Source: an uncultured Prevotella sp. (lineage in GTDB: Bacteria > Bacteroidota > Bacteroidia > Bacteroidales > Bacteroidaceae). From it: a stretch of 18,552 nucleotides of DNA. Below, one piece after another: positions 1-6,637 of this stretch (positions within the stretch are counted from its first letter, which is position 1; each line of letters opens with the position of its first letter). Location of the stretch: the NCBI GenBank assembly GCA_934203355.1, contig CAKPZC010000043.1, positions 1-18,552 of the forward strand. The letters are read 5' to 3'. The notes beneath the pieces are model-generated. The model had not been told where the DNA came from. It did no database searches and saw only the letters and a program-made list of their open reading frames with translations. The translations under genes were made by a program, and so were the position numbers.

Positions 1-869
1 AGAGCGTTCTCCATTACGAGGCGAGCGCCGAGACCCTCAGGGTGAGAAGCTGTGATGTGGTGAGCGTCGGCAGACATGCCTTCGCCAACCATTTCTGCGT
101 AGATTTTGGCTCCGCGTGCCTTGGCGTGCTCAAGCTCCTCGAGTATGAGGCAACCTGCGCCCTCGCCCATGATGAATCCGTCGCGGCTTGCGCTGAACGG
201 GCGTGATGCGTGCTCTGGGTCGTCGTTGCGTGTTGAGAGAGCGTGCATGGCGTTGAATCCACCCACACCGCTAGCTGTGATAGCTGCCTCTGCGCCGCCG
301 CTTACGATTACGTTTGCCTTGCCCAGACGAATGAGGTTGAATGCGTCAGCAAGAGCGTTTGTTGAAGACGCGCAGGCTGATGTTGTGGTGAAGTTAGGAC
401 CGTGGAATCCATACATGATGGAAATCTGACCAGCTGCGATGTCGGCAATCATCTTCGGGATGAAGAAAGGATTGAACTTCGGACCGTTCTCCTGGTGCTG
501 TGCATAATAGCCCACTTCCTCCTCGAATGTCTTGATGCCGCCGATGCCTACACCGTAGATGACGCCGATGCGGTTCTTGTCCACAGTCTCGAGGTCCATG
601 CCCGAATCCTGAACTGCCTGCATGGCAGCGATGATGGCAAGCTGTGTATAGCGGTCCATCTTGCGTGCCTCCTTGCGGTCGATATAGTCGTTGACCTTAA
701 GGCCCTTTACCTCGCAAGCGAACTGGGTCTTAAACTGTGAAGCGTCGAATAATGTGATAGGTGCTGCGCCGCTAACTCCGGCTACAAGGTTGTTCCAGGT
801 TTCCTCGGCGTTGTTGCCCAACGGGGTAACGGCTCCAAGACCTGTAACTACTACTCTTTTTAATTCCAT
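1..869 (-). CDS. fabF: Beta-ketoacyl-ACP synthase II (FabF), 3' end outside window
   Basis: This gene encodes the cytosolic condensing enzyme that extends acyl-ACP with malonyl-ACP in type II fatty acid synthesis. The start at 869 gives MELKRVVVTGLGAVTPLG, the usual KAS II beginning. The nucleophile motif TTSACASS is present, with the active-site Cys at residue 166 (Cys163 in E. coli FabF). A second signature, SRPFSASRDGFIMGEGAG, lies near residue 225-245. 289 codons of about 415 are visible. The two catalytic histidines, expected near residues 303 and 340 by family knowledge, fall beyond the window edge. acpP lies 127 bp upstream on the same strand, the standard acpP-fabF order, so the two are probably co-transcribed. 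The family call is very secure; FabF rather than FabB follows from the sequence pattern and the acpP neighbour. Confidence 0.96.
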   Translation of the reverse strand, partial: MELKRVVVTGLGAVTPLGNNAEETWNNLVAGVSGAAPITLFDASQFKTQFACEVKGLKVNDYIDRKEARKMDRYTQLAIIAAMQAVQDSGMDLETVDKNRIGVIYGVGIGGIKTFEEEVGYYAQHQENGPKFNPFFIPKMIADIAAGQISIMYGFHGPNFTTTSACASSTNALADAFNLIRLGKANVIVSGGAEAAITASGVGGFNAMHALSTRNDDPEHASRPFSASRDGFIMGEGAGCLILEELEHAKARGAKIYAEMVGEGMSADAHHITASHPEGLGARLVMENA

Positions 870-902
870 TTAAATAAAAATTCAGTTCATGGTTAAAAAA
901 AT

Positions 903-992
903 GGTTTATGGTTTATGTGGCACAAGTGGATTTTTTTAAACAAAGAAATGCTTGTTGCCATCATGCGCACCATAAACTATAAACCATAAACC
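903..992. repeat. Inverted repeat between acpP and fabF
   Basis: GGTTTATGGTTTAT at 903-916 is the exact reverse complement of ATAAACCATAAACC at 979-992, leaving a 62-base loop. Further copies of the GTTTATG/CATAAAC unit lie beside the arms. In the acpP-fabF transcript it would form an AU-rich stem with a large loop and no uridine tract, so it does not look like a full intrinsic terminator. A role in adjusting fabF expression relative to acpP is inference. Confidence 0.55.
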
Positions 993-996
993 TTAT

Positions 997-1233
997 TTAT
1001 TTTGCGTTCTCCTCGATGTAAGCGATAGCGTCGCTAACAGTGCCGATCTTCTCAGCCTTGTCGTCAGGGATAGAGATGCCGAACTCCTTCTCGAACTCCA
1101 TGATGAGCTCTACAGTGTCGAGAGAGTCTGCGCCGAGGTCGTTTGTGAAGCTTGCTTCTGGCTTAACGTCTGCTTCGTCAACACCAAGTTTATCAACGAT
1201 GATAGCCTTTACTTTTGATTCGATTTCTGACAT
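997..1233 (-). CDS. acpP: Acyl carrier protein
   Basis: This 78-residue acidic protein carries growing acyl chains on a 4'-phosphopantetheine arm during fatty acid synthesis in the cytosol. The arm is attached to Ser37 in the motif [10 protein letters not shown], and the length and four-helix pattern match standard bacterial ACP. The start at 1233 gives [10 protein letters not shown], the expected N-terminus. It is the first gene of an acpP-fabF unit on the minus strand. A Bacteroidota-type promoter is visible just upstream at 1288-1320. The 127-bp gap to fabF contains a 14-bp inverted repeat that could tune read-through. Confidence 0.98.
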   Translation of the reverse strand: MSEIESKVKAIIVDKLGVDEADVKPEASFTNDLGADSLDTVELIMEFEKEFGISIPDDKAEKIGTVSDAIAYIEENAK

Positions 1234-1287
1234 AATTTTCTAATTTTAAATTGTTTATAATATTGTTTCGCGTTTAAAAACCGGATG

Positions 1288-1320
1288 CAAAGGAACAAAT
1301 TTTTATTTATATGGGCAAAT
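1288..1320 (-). promoter_or_regulatory. Predicted promoter of acpP-fabF
   Basis: Read on the minus strand, ATTTGC at 1320-1315 resembles the -33 TTTG box, and TTCCTTTGC ending near 1287 resembles the -7 box TAnnTTTG, with about 20 bp between them. The -7 box has TT where the consensus has TA. Transcription would start near 1281 and leave a leader of about 50 nt. No Shine-Dalgarno sequence precedes the ATG, as is usual in Bacteroidota. Confidence 0.5.
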
Positions 1321-1433
1321 ATTTTTCTACAAAAAGCCACTCTGTGTGCACAAACACCCTATAAATGTGCATATTTTTGACCTATTTCATGCCTATTTCG
1401 ATACTTTTTCATTAATGTTTCAGTGCTTAATAT

Positions 1434-1477
1434 TAAATTTGCAGCATACTACAGGTTGTAGCATGTATAAGCTACAA
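1434..1477 (+). promoter_or_regulatory. Orphan promoter-like box followed by a small hairpin
   Basis: TAAATTTG at 1434-1441 matches the Bacteroidota -7 consensus exactly, but no clear TTG box lies about 20 bp upstream. Just after the expected start point, TTGTAGC at 1456-1462 can pair with GCTACAA at 1471-1477. A transcript from here would run into the octamer tract that begins at 1504, with no reading frame in between. In an AT-rich spacer such a match can occur by chance, so this is tentative. Confidence 0.25.
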
Positions 1478-1503
1478 TTGACTTACACCTATTTACATAT
1501 ATA

Positions 1504-1727
1504 GTTGACGAGATGACGAGTAGACGAGATGACGAGTAGACGAGATGACGAGTAGACGAGTTGACGAGTTGATAGAGTGACGAGTTGATAAGTTGAGGAG
1601 GAGACGAGTCGATAAGTTGAGGAGTTGATGGGTTGATGGGTTGATGGGTTGATGGGTTGAGGAGTCGATAAGTTGAGGAATTGAGGAGTTGGCGAGGGGG
1701 GAGGAGGAGACGAATCGATTAGTTTTG
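1504..1727 (+). repeat. Degenerate octamer repeat tract 1 (GTTGACGA-like)
   Basis: About 220 bp of tandem, imperfect 8-bp units occupy most of the spacer between the divergent acpP and HU genes. The first third is rich in GATGACGA and GTAGACGA, the middle in GTTGATGG (four in a row near 1626-1657), and the end in GTTGAGGA and GTCGATAA. The central GA dinucleotide of each unit is the most constant part. All units point the same way. The tract contains no credible gene; it is open in several frames only because the unit lacks stops on one strand. The same family recurs at 5415, 6638 and 15371. The rest of the 1243-1927 spacer is AT-rich and carries promoter elements only. Confidence 0.85.
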
Positions 1728-1780
1728 GAGGTTATTTTCAAGAAAAAAACAAATTTGTTGAAAAAAGTTTGGCTAAACTC

Positions 1781-1811
1781 TTGACATCGCATGCGCAATA
1801 TTATACCTTTG
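1781..1811 (+). promoter_or_regulatory. Predicted promoter of the HU-like gene
   Basis: TTG at 1781-1783 (within TTGACA) and TACCTTTG at 1804-1811 are separated by 20 bp, matching the Bacteroidota -33/-7 arrangement with a perfect TAnnTTTG. TTGACA here also resembles a classical -35 hexamer. Transcription would begin near 1818 and give a leader of about 110 nt before the ATG at 1928. The octamer tract ends about 50 bp upstream of the TTG box. Confidence 0.7.
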
Positions 1812-1927
1812 CCAACGTAATCAGAAACCACCGGGAATGGTTACAATATCCAAGGGAGAAGATGCATCGTTCGAACTTTAAACACAAAACTTTTAGTTAT
1901 TAACAATTTAAAAAACACAAAAACATT

Positions 1928-2392
1928 ATGGCAGTAAATTACAAAATCTACAAGAGTACACGTCGTGGAGCAACTATGGGTAAGTACTATGCACGAGCCA
2001 TTCACCGCGAAACTGTGACTACCAAGGACCTTGCACAGACTATGCAGGCAAACTGCACCGTGAAGCATTCCGACATCATCGCCGTGCTTACTGAGCTCTC
2101 TGAGGTGGTGAAGGCAGAGTTGCAGCGTGGCAACCGAGTGAAGATTGAGGGTCTCGGCACTTTCAAGATTGGTATCACTACCGAGGGTGCTGAGTCGGCA
2201 AAGGAGTTCACCGCAGCCAACATCAAGGGTTCTCACATTATCTTCATGCCCGAGTTGAGTGTCGATGCCAACGGCAAGCGAGTGAAGTCGCTACTCTCTG
2301 GTCTGCGTGTTAAGGAGGCTGAGAACTATGTGAGTCTTAAGGACGATGTCACTGGCGAAGACAATGCTGAAGGCGACAACCACGGAGTATAA
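1928..2392 (+). CDS. HU-family DNA-binding protein (HU-HIG type)
   Basis: This 154-residue protein matches the Bacteroidota-specific HU-like group (HU-HIG type, PF18291 by family knowledge), longer than the roughly 90-residue classical HU. The N-terminus MAVNYKIYKSTRRGATMGKYYARA is characteristic of the group. The helical part (about residues 28-65) is followed by the core GNRVKIEGLGTFKIGI near residues 68-83, which matches the HU beta strand of the type RVxLxGFGTF. The C-terminal 25 residues are acidic and look disordered. It probably binds DNA as a dimer and shapes the nucleoid or regulates neighbours; no specific target can be read from the sequence. A hairpin and then a smalltalk gene follow, a pairing often seen in Bacteroides and Prevotella. 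A strong promoter precedes it. Confidence 0.88.
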   Translation: MAVNYKIYKSTRRGATMGKYYARAIHRETVTTKDLAQTMQANCTVKHSDIIAVLTELSEVVKAELQRGNRVKIEGLGTFKIGITTEGAESAKEFTAANIKGSHIIFMPELSVDANGKRVKSLLSGLRVKEAENYVSLKDDVTGEDNAEGDNHGV

Positions 2393-2410
2393 ACAAACTC
2401 TTTTTTCGGG

Positions 2411-2437
2411 GAGCGGTTTGTGAACCGCTCTCTTTAA
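2411..2437 (+). terminator. Hairpin after the HU-like gene
   Basis: GAGCGGTTT at 2411-2419 pairs with AACCGCTC at 2423-2430, followed only by the short T-rich run TCTTTAAT. It could act as a partial terminator or stabilise the 3' end of the HU message, allowing some read-through into the smalltalk gene 45 bp further on. Confidence 0.6.
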
Positions 2438-2481
2438 TCAATGTCAACTTTAACAACAAAAACTAATAAAGACATAACGTG

Positions 2482-2583
2482 ATGAGTAAAATTAATGTAT
2501 CCAGCTGGAAAGTGATAATCAAAGTGATTATAGCTGTCGCCACCACCATTCTTGGTGCGCTCGGTGCAGAGCAGCTTTTGTAG
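2482..2583 (+). CDS. Smalltalk family microprotein
   Basis: This 33-residue reading frame begins MSKINVSSWKVIIKVIIAVA and ends LGALGAEQLL. It has a short polar start with lysines, then one hydrophobic segment (about residues 11-28) that could lie in the inner membrane. The pattern MSKIN..WK..IKV.IAVAT.I.G.LG matches the 'smalltalk' proteins annotated in Bacteroides and Prevotella, commonly just downstream of an HU-family gene, as here. Their function is unknown to me. The family usually has a Trp directly after SKIN; here three residues (VSS) intervene. A strong terminator lies 47 bp after the stop, so HU and smalltalk probably form one transcription unit. Confidence 0.82.
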   Translation: MSKINVSSWKVIIKVIIAVATTILGALGAEQLL

Positions 2584-2629
2584 GCTGCATAAGTCGTAGG
2601 GCATAAATAATTTTTAGTTATTAATTAAG

Positions 2630-2671
2630 AAGCCTCAGTGGAATAGCAATTTTCCACTGAGGCTTTTCTTT
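2630..2671 (+). terminator. Strong intrinsic terminator after smalltalk
   Basis: AAGCCTCAGTGGAA at 2630-2643 pairs perfectly with TTCCACTGAGGCTT at 2652-2665 around an 8-base loop. The right arm runs into TTCTTTG. It closes the HU-smalltalk unit before the channel gene. Confidence 0.88.
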
Positions 2672-2803
2672 GTTTTCTATTTCCCCGTTTTTTTTCTTCT
2701 TTTTCCTCAGCTCCTTGCTTGTTTTTATTGAATTCTATGCGCCATTGGTTGAATGACAGACAAAATAAATGGCAGTCAAGTCACGTTTCTTGCTAAAAAG
2801 CGT

Positions 2804-2811
2804 TATTTTTG
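2804..2811 (+). promoter_or_regulatory. Predicted -7 box of the channel gene
   Basis: TATTTTTG at 2804-2811, continued by CACC, matches TAnnTTTG. No clear TTTG lies 19-21 bp upstream; the nearest TTG is only 11 bp away. The position, 55 bp before the start codon and beyond a strong terminator, supports an independent promoter. Confidence 0.5.
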
Positions 2812-2865
2812 CACCTTGAAAAAAAATAACACACTAATACATAACAACATCACACTAATATAAAT

Positions 2866-5421
2866 ATGGACAAAAAACTACTTAGGCGACTGTTTTGCCT
2901 CGTCATTACATTGTGCCTGTGTGTCAGCGCGGGGGCGGTGCTTAAGGAGAAAAACCTTGGCTCTACGTTGTCTGTGCTGCGCGCTGAGCTCGAAACCTCG
3001 TTCAACGAGCAGCGGCAGAACATGGCACGCTATTCCGCCTACAACCAGTTGCAGCACAAGCAGATGATTTCGCTCATGCAGCGCAGCGATCAGGTGGCGT
3101 TGATGCTCTACTCTCAGAAGCAGGACTTCACGTTCGACATGACCTATGCCTGCCATGAGGCAACCGAGATGTATCGCGAGTTTAGCACCCGACGGGTGCC
3201 CTACGACCGCATTATGCAGCGCATGGATGCCGAGATAGAACGCTACCAGTATCTCATCGAGACATTGAGCAACATACCGCCTTCGCTCAAGATGCAGCAG
3301 GCAATGAAGGAAGGCAAGCTTCGTCAGCCCAAGTTCATTACTGGTAAGGACGGCAAGCAGCGTCAACTACCGTTCATGCTCAACAAGGTAGGACAGGCCG
3401 ATCGCAAGGCGTGTCTGGCCTATGCCAATGCCCTGTGTCGCAATCTTGTAAACATGCGTGCCTCGGTGGTGAAGGACAACGAGCACTATAAGCGCATGTC
3501 CCAAAAGCTGAAGAAGGTGAACGACTATGCGCTCCATCGCTACAACGACATTCAGCACAGCATCTTCGTCAATGGCGACCAGAACTATCTTGAGGTACTT
3601 GCCTCCATGCCGATGTCCTATCATAACGCCAAGGCCGACGTTAACGAGAAATATAACACCGAGAAGGTGAAGACAGCCGACGGCACCGAGCGCAAGGTCT
3701 ATTCGCAGTGGCGCGGTCCCATCGTGACGGGCTTGAGTGTGTTTGTGCTGTTCTACATCGTCTTGGCGGCAGCGTTGAGCAATGTGCTTGTGCGCTGGAT
3801 TGTGCCCAAGCGCTTCCGCACGGAGAGTTTTATGAAGAAGAAGGTGTGCCTAATACTGTTTGTGGCTATGCTCATCTTTGCCGTGTCGGTGATGGTGGCA
3901 CGCACGTTCATGTCGCACAATTTCTTCCTTATGGCGTCGAAGTTGCTCATTGAGTATGCCTGGCTGCTGTGTGCCATCTTCTTCTCGTTGCTGGTGCGCC
4001 TCACTGGCGACCAGATAAAGAGCGGATTCCGCATCTACACGCCTGTGATGCTCATGTCGTTCATAGTCATCACGTTCCGTATAGTGTTCATTCCCAATAA
4101 CCTTGTGACGCTCATCTTCCCGCCAATACTACTATTGTTCACCCTTTGGCAGTGGAGTGTAGTTCGTCGCCACAACACCAACATCCCTCGCTCCGACATC
4201 TTCTACACATGGATTTCGCTGTTGCTCATGGCGTTCTCGTCGGTGTCGGCACTCTATGGCTACGTCTTGCTCTCGGTGCAGGTGTTGATATGGTGGATGT
4301 TCCAGCTGAGTTGCATACAGACCATCACTTGTGTCTACGACTTCCTGGAGCAGTATGAGCGGCGTTGGCTGTCGCACAAGATACACTCCGAGCACGACGC
4401 CGAGCGCGCCAAGAAGGGTTCGCTGCTCAGCGTCATCACCGTGAGCCACGACAAGCACATCAATGTCACGTGGTTCTACGACTTGATATATATGGCACTT
4501 GTCCCTGTGCTGAGCGTGTTCTCGGTGTTGGTGTCGATATGGTGGGCAGCCGATGTGTTCGACCTCACCGACACGGTGTGGAAGATATTCCAGTTCGACT
4601 TCCTCAATGTCACTGGTGTTGTGCAACTGTCGATAGAGAAGCTTGTAATGGTGATGGCTCAGTTCTTTGTCTTCCGCTATCTCAACTATCTCATCAAGGC
4701 CCTATATCATAAGTATCACAAGTCGAAGATTGTGGTCAACGGCAAGCCCAACTTCACTCTTGCCAACAATATCATTGCCATTTGTTGCTGGGGACTGTAT
4801 GCTGTGATTTCGATAAAGTTGCTCAAGATACCGTCGACAGCCATCTCTGTGATTTCGGCAGGTTTGGCAACTGGTGTGGGCTTTGCCATGAAGGACTTGC
4901 TCGAGAACTTCTTCTATGGCATCTCGCTTATGACGGGTAGAGTGCGTGTGGGCGACTTCATCGAGTGCGACGGCATACGTGGCAAGGTGGACAGCATCAC
5001 CTATCAGAGCACTCAGGTGCTCACAGCCGATGGTTGTGTCATTGCTTTCCTCAACAGTTCGCTGTTCAGCAAGAACTTCAAGAACATCACTAAGAACCAC
5101 TCCTACGAGATGGTGAAGGTGCCAGTGGGCATAGCCTATGGCTCCAACGTGGATCAGGTGCGCCAGATGCTGATAGCTGCTGTCAAGGGTCAGGCATCGC
5201 GCACTGCCGACGGTCGCGACGTGATTGACATGAACAAGCCTATAGGAGTGGTGTTCGACGAGTTTGGCGACAACTCTGTGAATCTATTCGTCACTTATTG
5301 GGTGCTTGTGGAGGAGAAATTTGGCAAGACGGGACAGGTGAAGGAGGCGATATACAACACGCTCAACGAAAACCATATAGAGATACCGTTCCCGCAGCGA
5401 GATGTTCATATTATTAGTTGA
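2866..5421 (+). CDS. Large mechanosensitive ion channel of the MscS family
   Basis: This 851-residue protein is predicted to be an inner-membrane channel that opens under membrane tension to release solutes during osmotic downshock. Residues 1-25 look like a signal peptide (LVITLCLCVSAGA). Residues about 27-280 form a mostly helical, charged region predicted to lie in the periplasm. Membrane segments then begin near 285 (GLSVFVLFYIVLAAAL) and continue to about 655, roughly ten in all. The MscS core follows: pore helix AISVISAGLATGVGFAMKDL at about 657-676, then LLENFFYGI, the beta domain VRVGDFIECDGIRGKVDSI from about 690, and an alpha/beta cytoplasmic end. E. coli MscS has about 286 residues, so this is an enlarged member, comparable in plan to MscK/YnaI-type relatives. 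It has its own promoter and stands alone. Its last codons and stop (AGT TGA) lie inside the first octamer unit of the downstream repeat tract. Confidence 0.9.
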   Translation: MDKKLLRRLFCLVITLCLCVSAGAVLKEKNLGSTLSVLRAELETSFNEQRQNMARYSAYNQLQHKQMISLMQRSDQVALMLYSQKQDFTFDMTYACHEATEMYREFSTRRVPYDRIMQRMDAEIERYQYLIETLSNIPPSLKMQQAMKEGKLRQPKFITGKDGKQRQLPFMLNKVGQADRKACLAYANALCRNLVNMRASVVKDNEHYKRMSQKLKKVNDYALHRYNDIQHSIFVNGDQNYLEVLASMPMSYHNAKADVNEKYNTEKVKTADGTERKVYSQWRGPIVTGLSVFVLFYIVLAAALSNVLVRWIVPKRFRTESFMKKKVCLILFVAMLIFAVSVMVARTFMSHNFFLMASKLLIEYAWLLCAIFFSLLVRLTGDQIKSGFRIYTPVMLMSFIVITFRIVFIPNNLVTLIFPPILLLFTLWQWSVVRRHNTNIPRSDIFYTWISLLLMAFSSVSALYGYVLLSVQVLIWWMFQLSCIQTITCVYDFLEQYERRWLSHKIHSEHDAERAKKGSLLSVITVSHDKHINVTWFYDLIYMALVPVLSVFSVLVSIWWAADVFDLTDTVWKIFQFDFLNVTGVVQLSIEKLVMVMAQFFVFRYLNYLIKALYHKYHKSKIVVNGKPNFTLANNIIAICCWGLYAVISIKLLKIPSTAISVISAGLATGVGFAMKDLLENFFYGISLMTGRVRVGDFIECDGIRGKVDSITYQSTQVLTADGCVIAFLNSSLFSKNFKNITKNHSYEMVKVPVGIAYGSNVDQVRQMLIAAVKGQASRTADGRDVIDMNKPIGVVFDEFGDNSVNLFVTYWVLVEEKFGKTGQVKEAIYNTLNENHIEIPFPQRDVHIIS

Positions 5422-5554
5422 CGAGTAGACAAGTAGACGAGTTGACGAGCTGATAGTTGGTGAGAAGTTGACAAGTTGACGAGCTGATAGTTGGTGAGAA
5501 GTTGACGAGTTGACGAGCTGATAGTTGGTGAGAAGTTGACGAGTTGACGAGCTG
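5415..5554 (+). repeat. Octamer repeat tract 2 with 34-bp higher-order units
   Basis: This 140-bp tract follows and overlaps the end of the channel gene. It starts with GTTGACGAGTAGACAAGTAGACGA, written here as three octamers in a row: GTTGACGA, GTAGACAA, GTAGACGA. A 34-bp unit then repeats with starts at 5441, 5475, 5509 and a partial one at 5543. Each unit reads GTTGACGA, GCTGATAG, TTGGTGAGAA, GTTGACAA or GTTGACGA; the units differ at one or two bases. The stop codon TGA of the channel gene is part of the first octamer. All units are in one orientation, so no large fold is expected. Confidence 0.88.
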
Positions 5555-5591
5555 TCTGCTTTATAGTTCAAAACAATTAAACAACTGTATA

Positions 5592-5653
5592 TAATTTTGG
5601 TATTGTCAGTTAACTTCACGAGCGAAGCGAGTTATCTTCCGATAACTCCTTTT
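5592..5653 (+). terminator. Terminator-like hairpin behind a possible promoter box
   Basis: GAGTTATC at 5629-5636 pairs with GATAACTC at 5641-5648 around a TTCC loop, followed by CTTTTG. This may end transcription from the channel gene. Slightly upstream, TAATTTTG at 5592-5599 matches the -7 promoter consensus without a clear -33 box, so a very short transcript of about 50 nt is conceivable but unproven. Confidence 0.45.
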
Positions 5654-5666
5654 GTTAGTGAAACTT

Positions 5667-6025
5667 TAAGTATGCGTCATATTTATCTTTATATATGAGC
5701 GGCAATCTTTAGGAGGATATGGCAAGAGTCAAACAAAAGCGGGCTGAAAGCCCAATATCTCCACAGCCCAGGGCAACGCCCTGGGTATAAGGTATTTATG
5801 AACAATGCGCCCTGTAAGGGCAGCTTTAATATTCTTTTGTTTTTTTTATAGTTGCCCTTACAGGGCGCGTTGTTCGGTTTTGTATCCGTTTACCCAGGGC
5901 GTTGCCCTGGGCTATGGAGGAAATTGGGCTTTCTTGCTTAGGCAAGCGGCAAAGCCGAGCGCAGCCCGCATTGTATGAGTTTTGACACACACTCCCCCTA
6001 TATATATAAAGATAATTCTGAACTG
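5667..6025 (+). repeat. Palindromic intergenic element, copy 1
   Basis: A structured element fills the space between the octamer tract and the DUF4923 gene. Hairpins in order: GGGCTGAAAGCCC at 5741-5753; CCCAGGGCAACGCCCTGGG at 5767-5785; a long one whose 23-bp arms (5800-5822 and 5853-5875, core GCGCCCTGTAAGGGC) match except at one base; CCCAGGGCGTTGCCCTGGG at 5893-5911; and a branched one at 5926-5967 with inner stems GCTTAGGCAAGC and CGGCAAAGCCG. Left and right halves are mutually complementary, so the whole can fold as a single cruciform. The ends carry an imperfect inverted repeat around TTATCTTTATATAT (left 5683-5696, right near 6000-6014 in reverse). It resembles non-autonomous mobile or REP-type elements; no transposase frame is present. 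Confidence 0.85.
5982..6010 (+). promoter_or_regulatory. Possible outward promoter at the right end of the element
   Basis: TTGACA at 5982-5987 and TATAAA at 6005-6010 are spaced 17 bp and point toward the DUF4923 gene, whose ATG is 35 bp downstream. This matches a classical sigma-70 layout rather than the Bacteroidota TAnnTTTG type, so its use in this host is uncertain. No TAnnTTTG box was found between the element and the gene. Confidence 0.3.
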
Positions 6026-6045
6026 TAACTTAATAAATAATAAAA

Positions 6046-6633
6046 ATGAGAAAGATTAAATTTTTGTTTGCATTGGCACTCATGTGTCTCTGCACATCGG
6101 TAGTAAAAGCACAGAGTATTGGCGACATCCTCAAGGGTGTGGCAGAGACTGTCGTAGGCAACAAGGCCACAACGAAGTCGTCGATTAAGGGCACATGGAA
6201 ATATATTGCTCCTGCATGTGAGTTCGAGAGCGACAACTTCCTGTCGAAGGCCGGAGGCGAAGCAGCTGCCACAAAGATAGAGAAAAAGATGGCGCCTGTG
6301 ATGAAGTCTTTCGGAATGACAGGCATCGTCTACACCTTCGACGGCAAAGGCAACTACACATCGAAGATAAAGAAGCGCACTACTAAGGGCACATATAAGT
6401 TCGACTCGAAGAAGAAGACCATAACCTTCACCACTGAGTTGGGACATTCCTACACTGCCTACGTCTGCACACAGGGTTCCACAATGACACTCACATTCAA
6501 TGCCGACAAGCTTATGACAACGCTGCAGACTATATCCAATGCTACCTCTAAATTCAGTAGCACTGCTGCTATTCTCAATGGTATCATGGGCAGCTACAAC
6601 GGTATGCGCCTGGGATTTGAACTTAAAAAGTAA
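6046..6633 (+). CDS. DUF4923 family secreted lipocalin-like protein
   Basis: This 195-residue protein starts with a signal peptide, MRKIKFLFALALMCLCTSVVKA, with likely cleavage before QSIGD. The mature part contains GTWKYIAPACEFESDNFLSK at about residues 49-68 and the strand-rich pattern VYTFDGKGNYTSKIKKRTTKGTY written here in two parts: VYTFDGKGNY and KGTYKFDSKKKTITF. These match the DUF4923 (lipocalin-like) family of Bacteroidales. It probably folds as a small beta barrel in the periplasm or at the outer membrane; the ligand is unknown. There is no lipobox Cys, so it is not a lipoprotein. Its upstream region is the palindromic element and its downstream region is an inverted octamer tract that begins 4 bp after the stop. 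xerD follows, but the two are unlikely to be functionally linked. Confidence 0.8.
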   Translation: MRKIKFLFALALMCLCTSVVKAQSIGDILKGVAETVVGNKATTKSSIKGTWKYIAPACEFESDNFLSKAGGEAAATKIEKKMAPVMKSFGMTGIVYTFDGKGNYTSKIKKRTTKGTYKFDSKKKTITFTTELGHSYTAYVCTQGSTMTLTFNADKLMTTLQTISNATSKFSSTAAILNGIMGSYNGMRLGFELKK

Positions 6634-6637
6634 TTTA

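Noticed and set aside
1493..1831. Minus-strand open frame of 112 residues (STHQPINPSTHQ-type repeats) over the octamer tract
   Set aside because: The translation simply reads the 8-bp repeat in a stop-free frame; it has no non-repetitive domain and no plausible start context, and it overlaps the HU promoter.
2781..2811. Complete two-box promoter for the channel gene
   Set aside because: The nearest TTG is 11 bp from the -7 box, too close; only the -7 box is reported.
5441..5554. CRISPR array (34-bp repeats)
   Set aside because: The 34-bp units follow directly with no unique spacers between them, and no cas genes are present.
5739..5968. tRNA or classical riboswitch in the hairpin-rich element
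   Set aside because: No cloverleaf, anticodon arm or known aptamer core could be recognised, and the same structure lies behind unrelated genes in both orientations.
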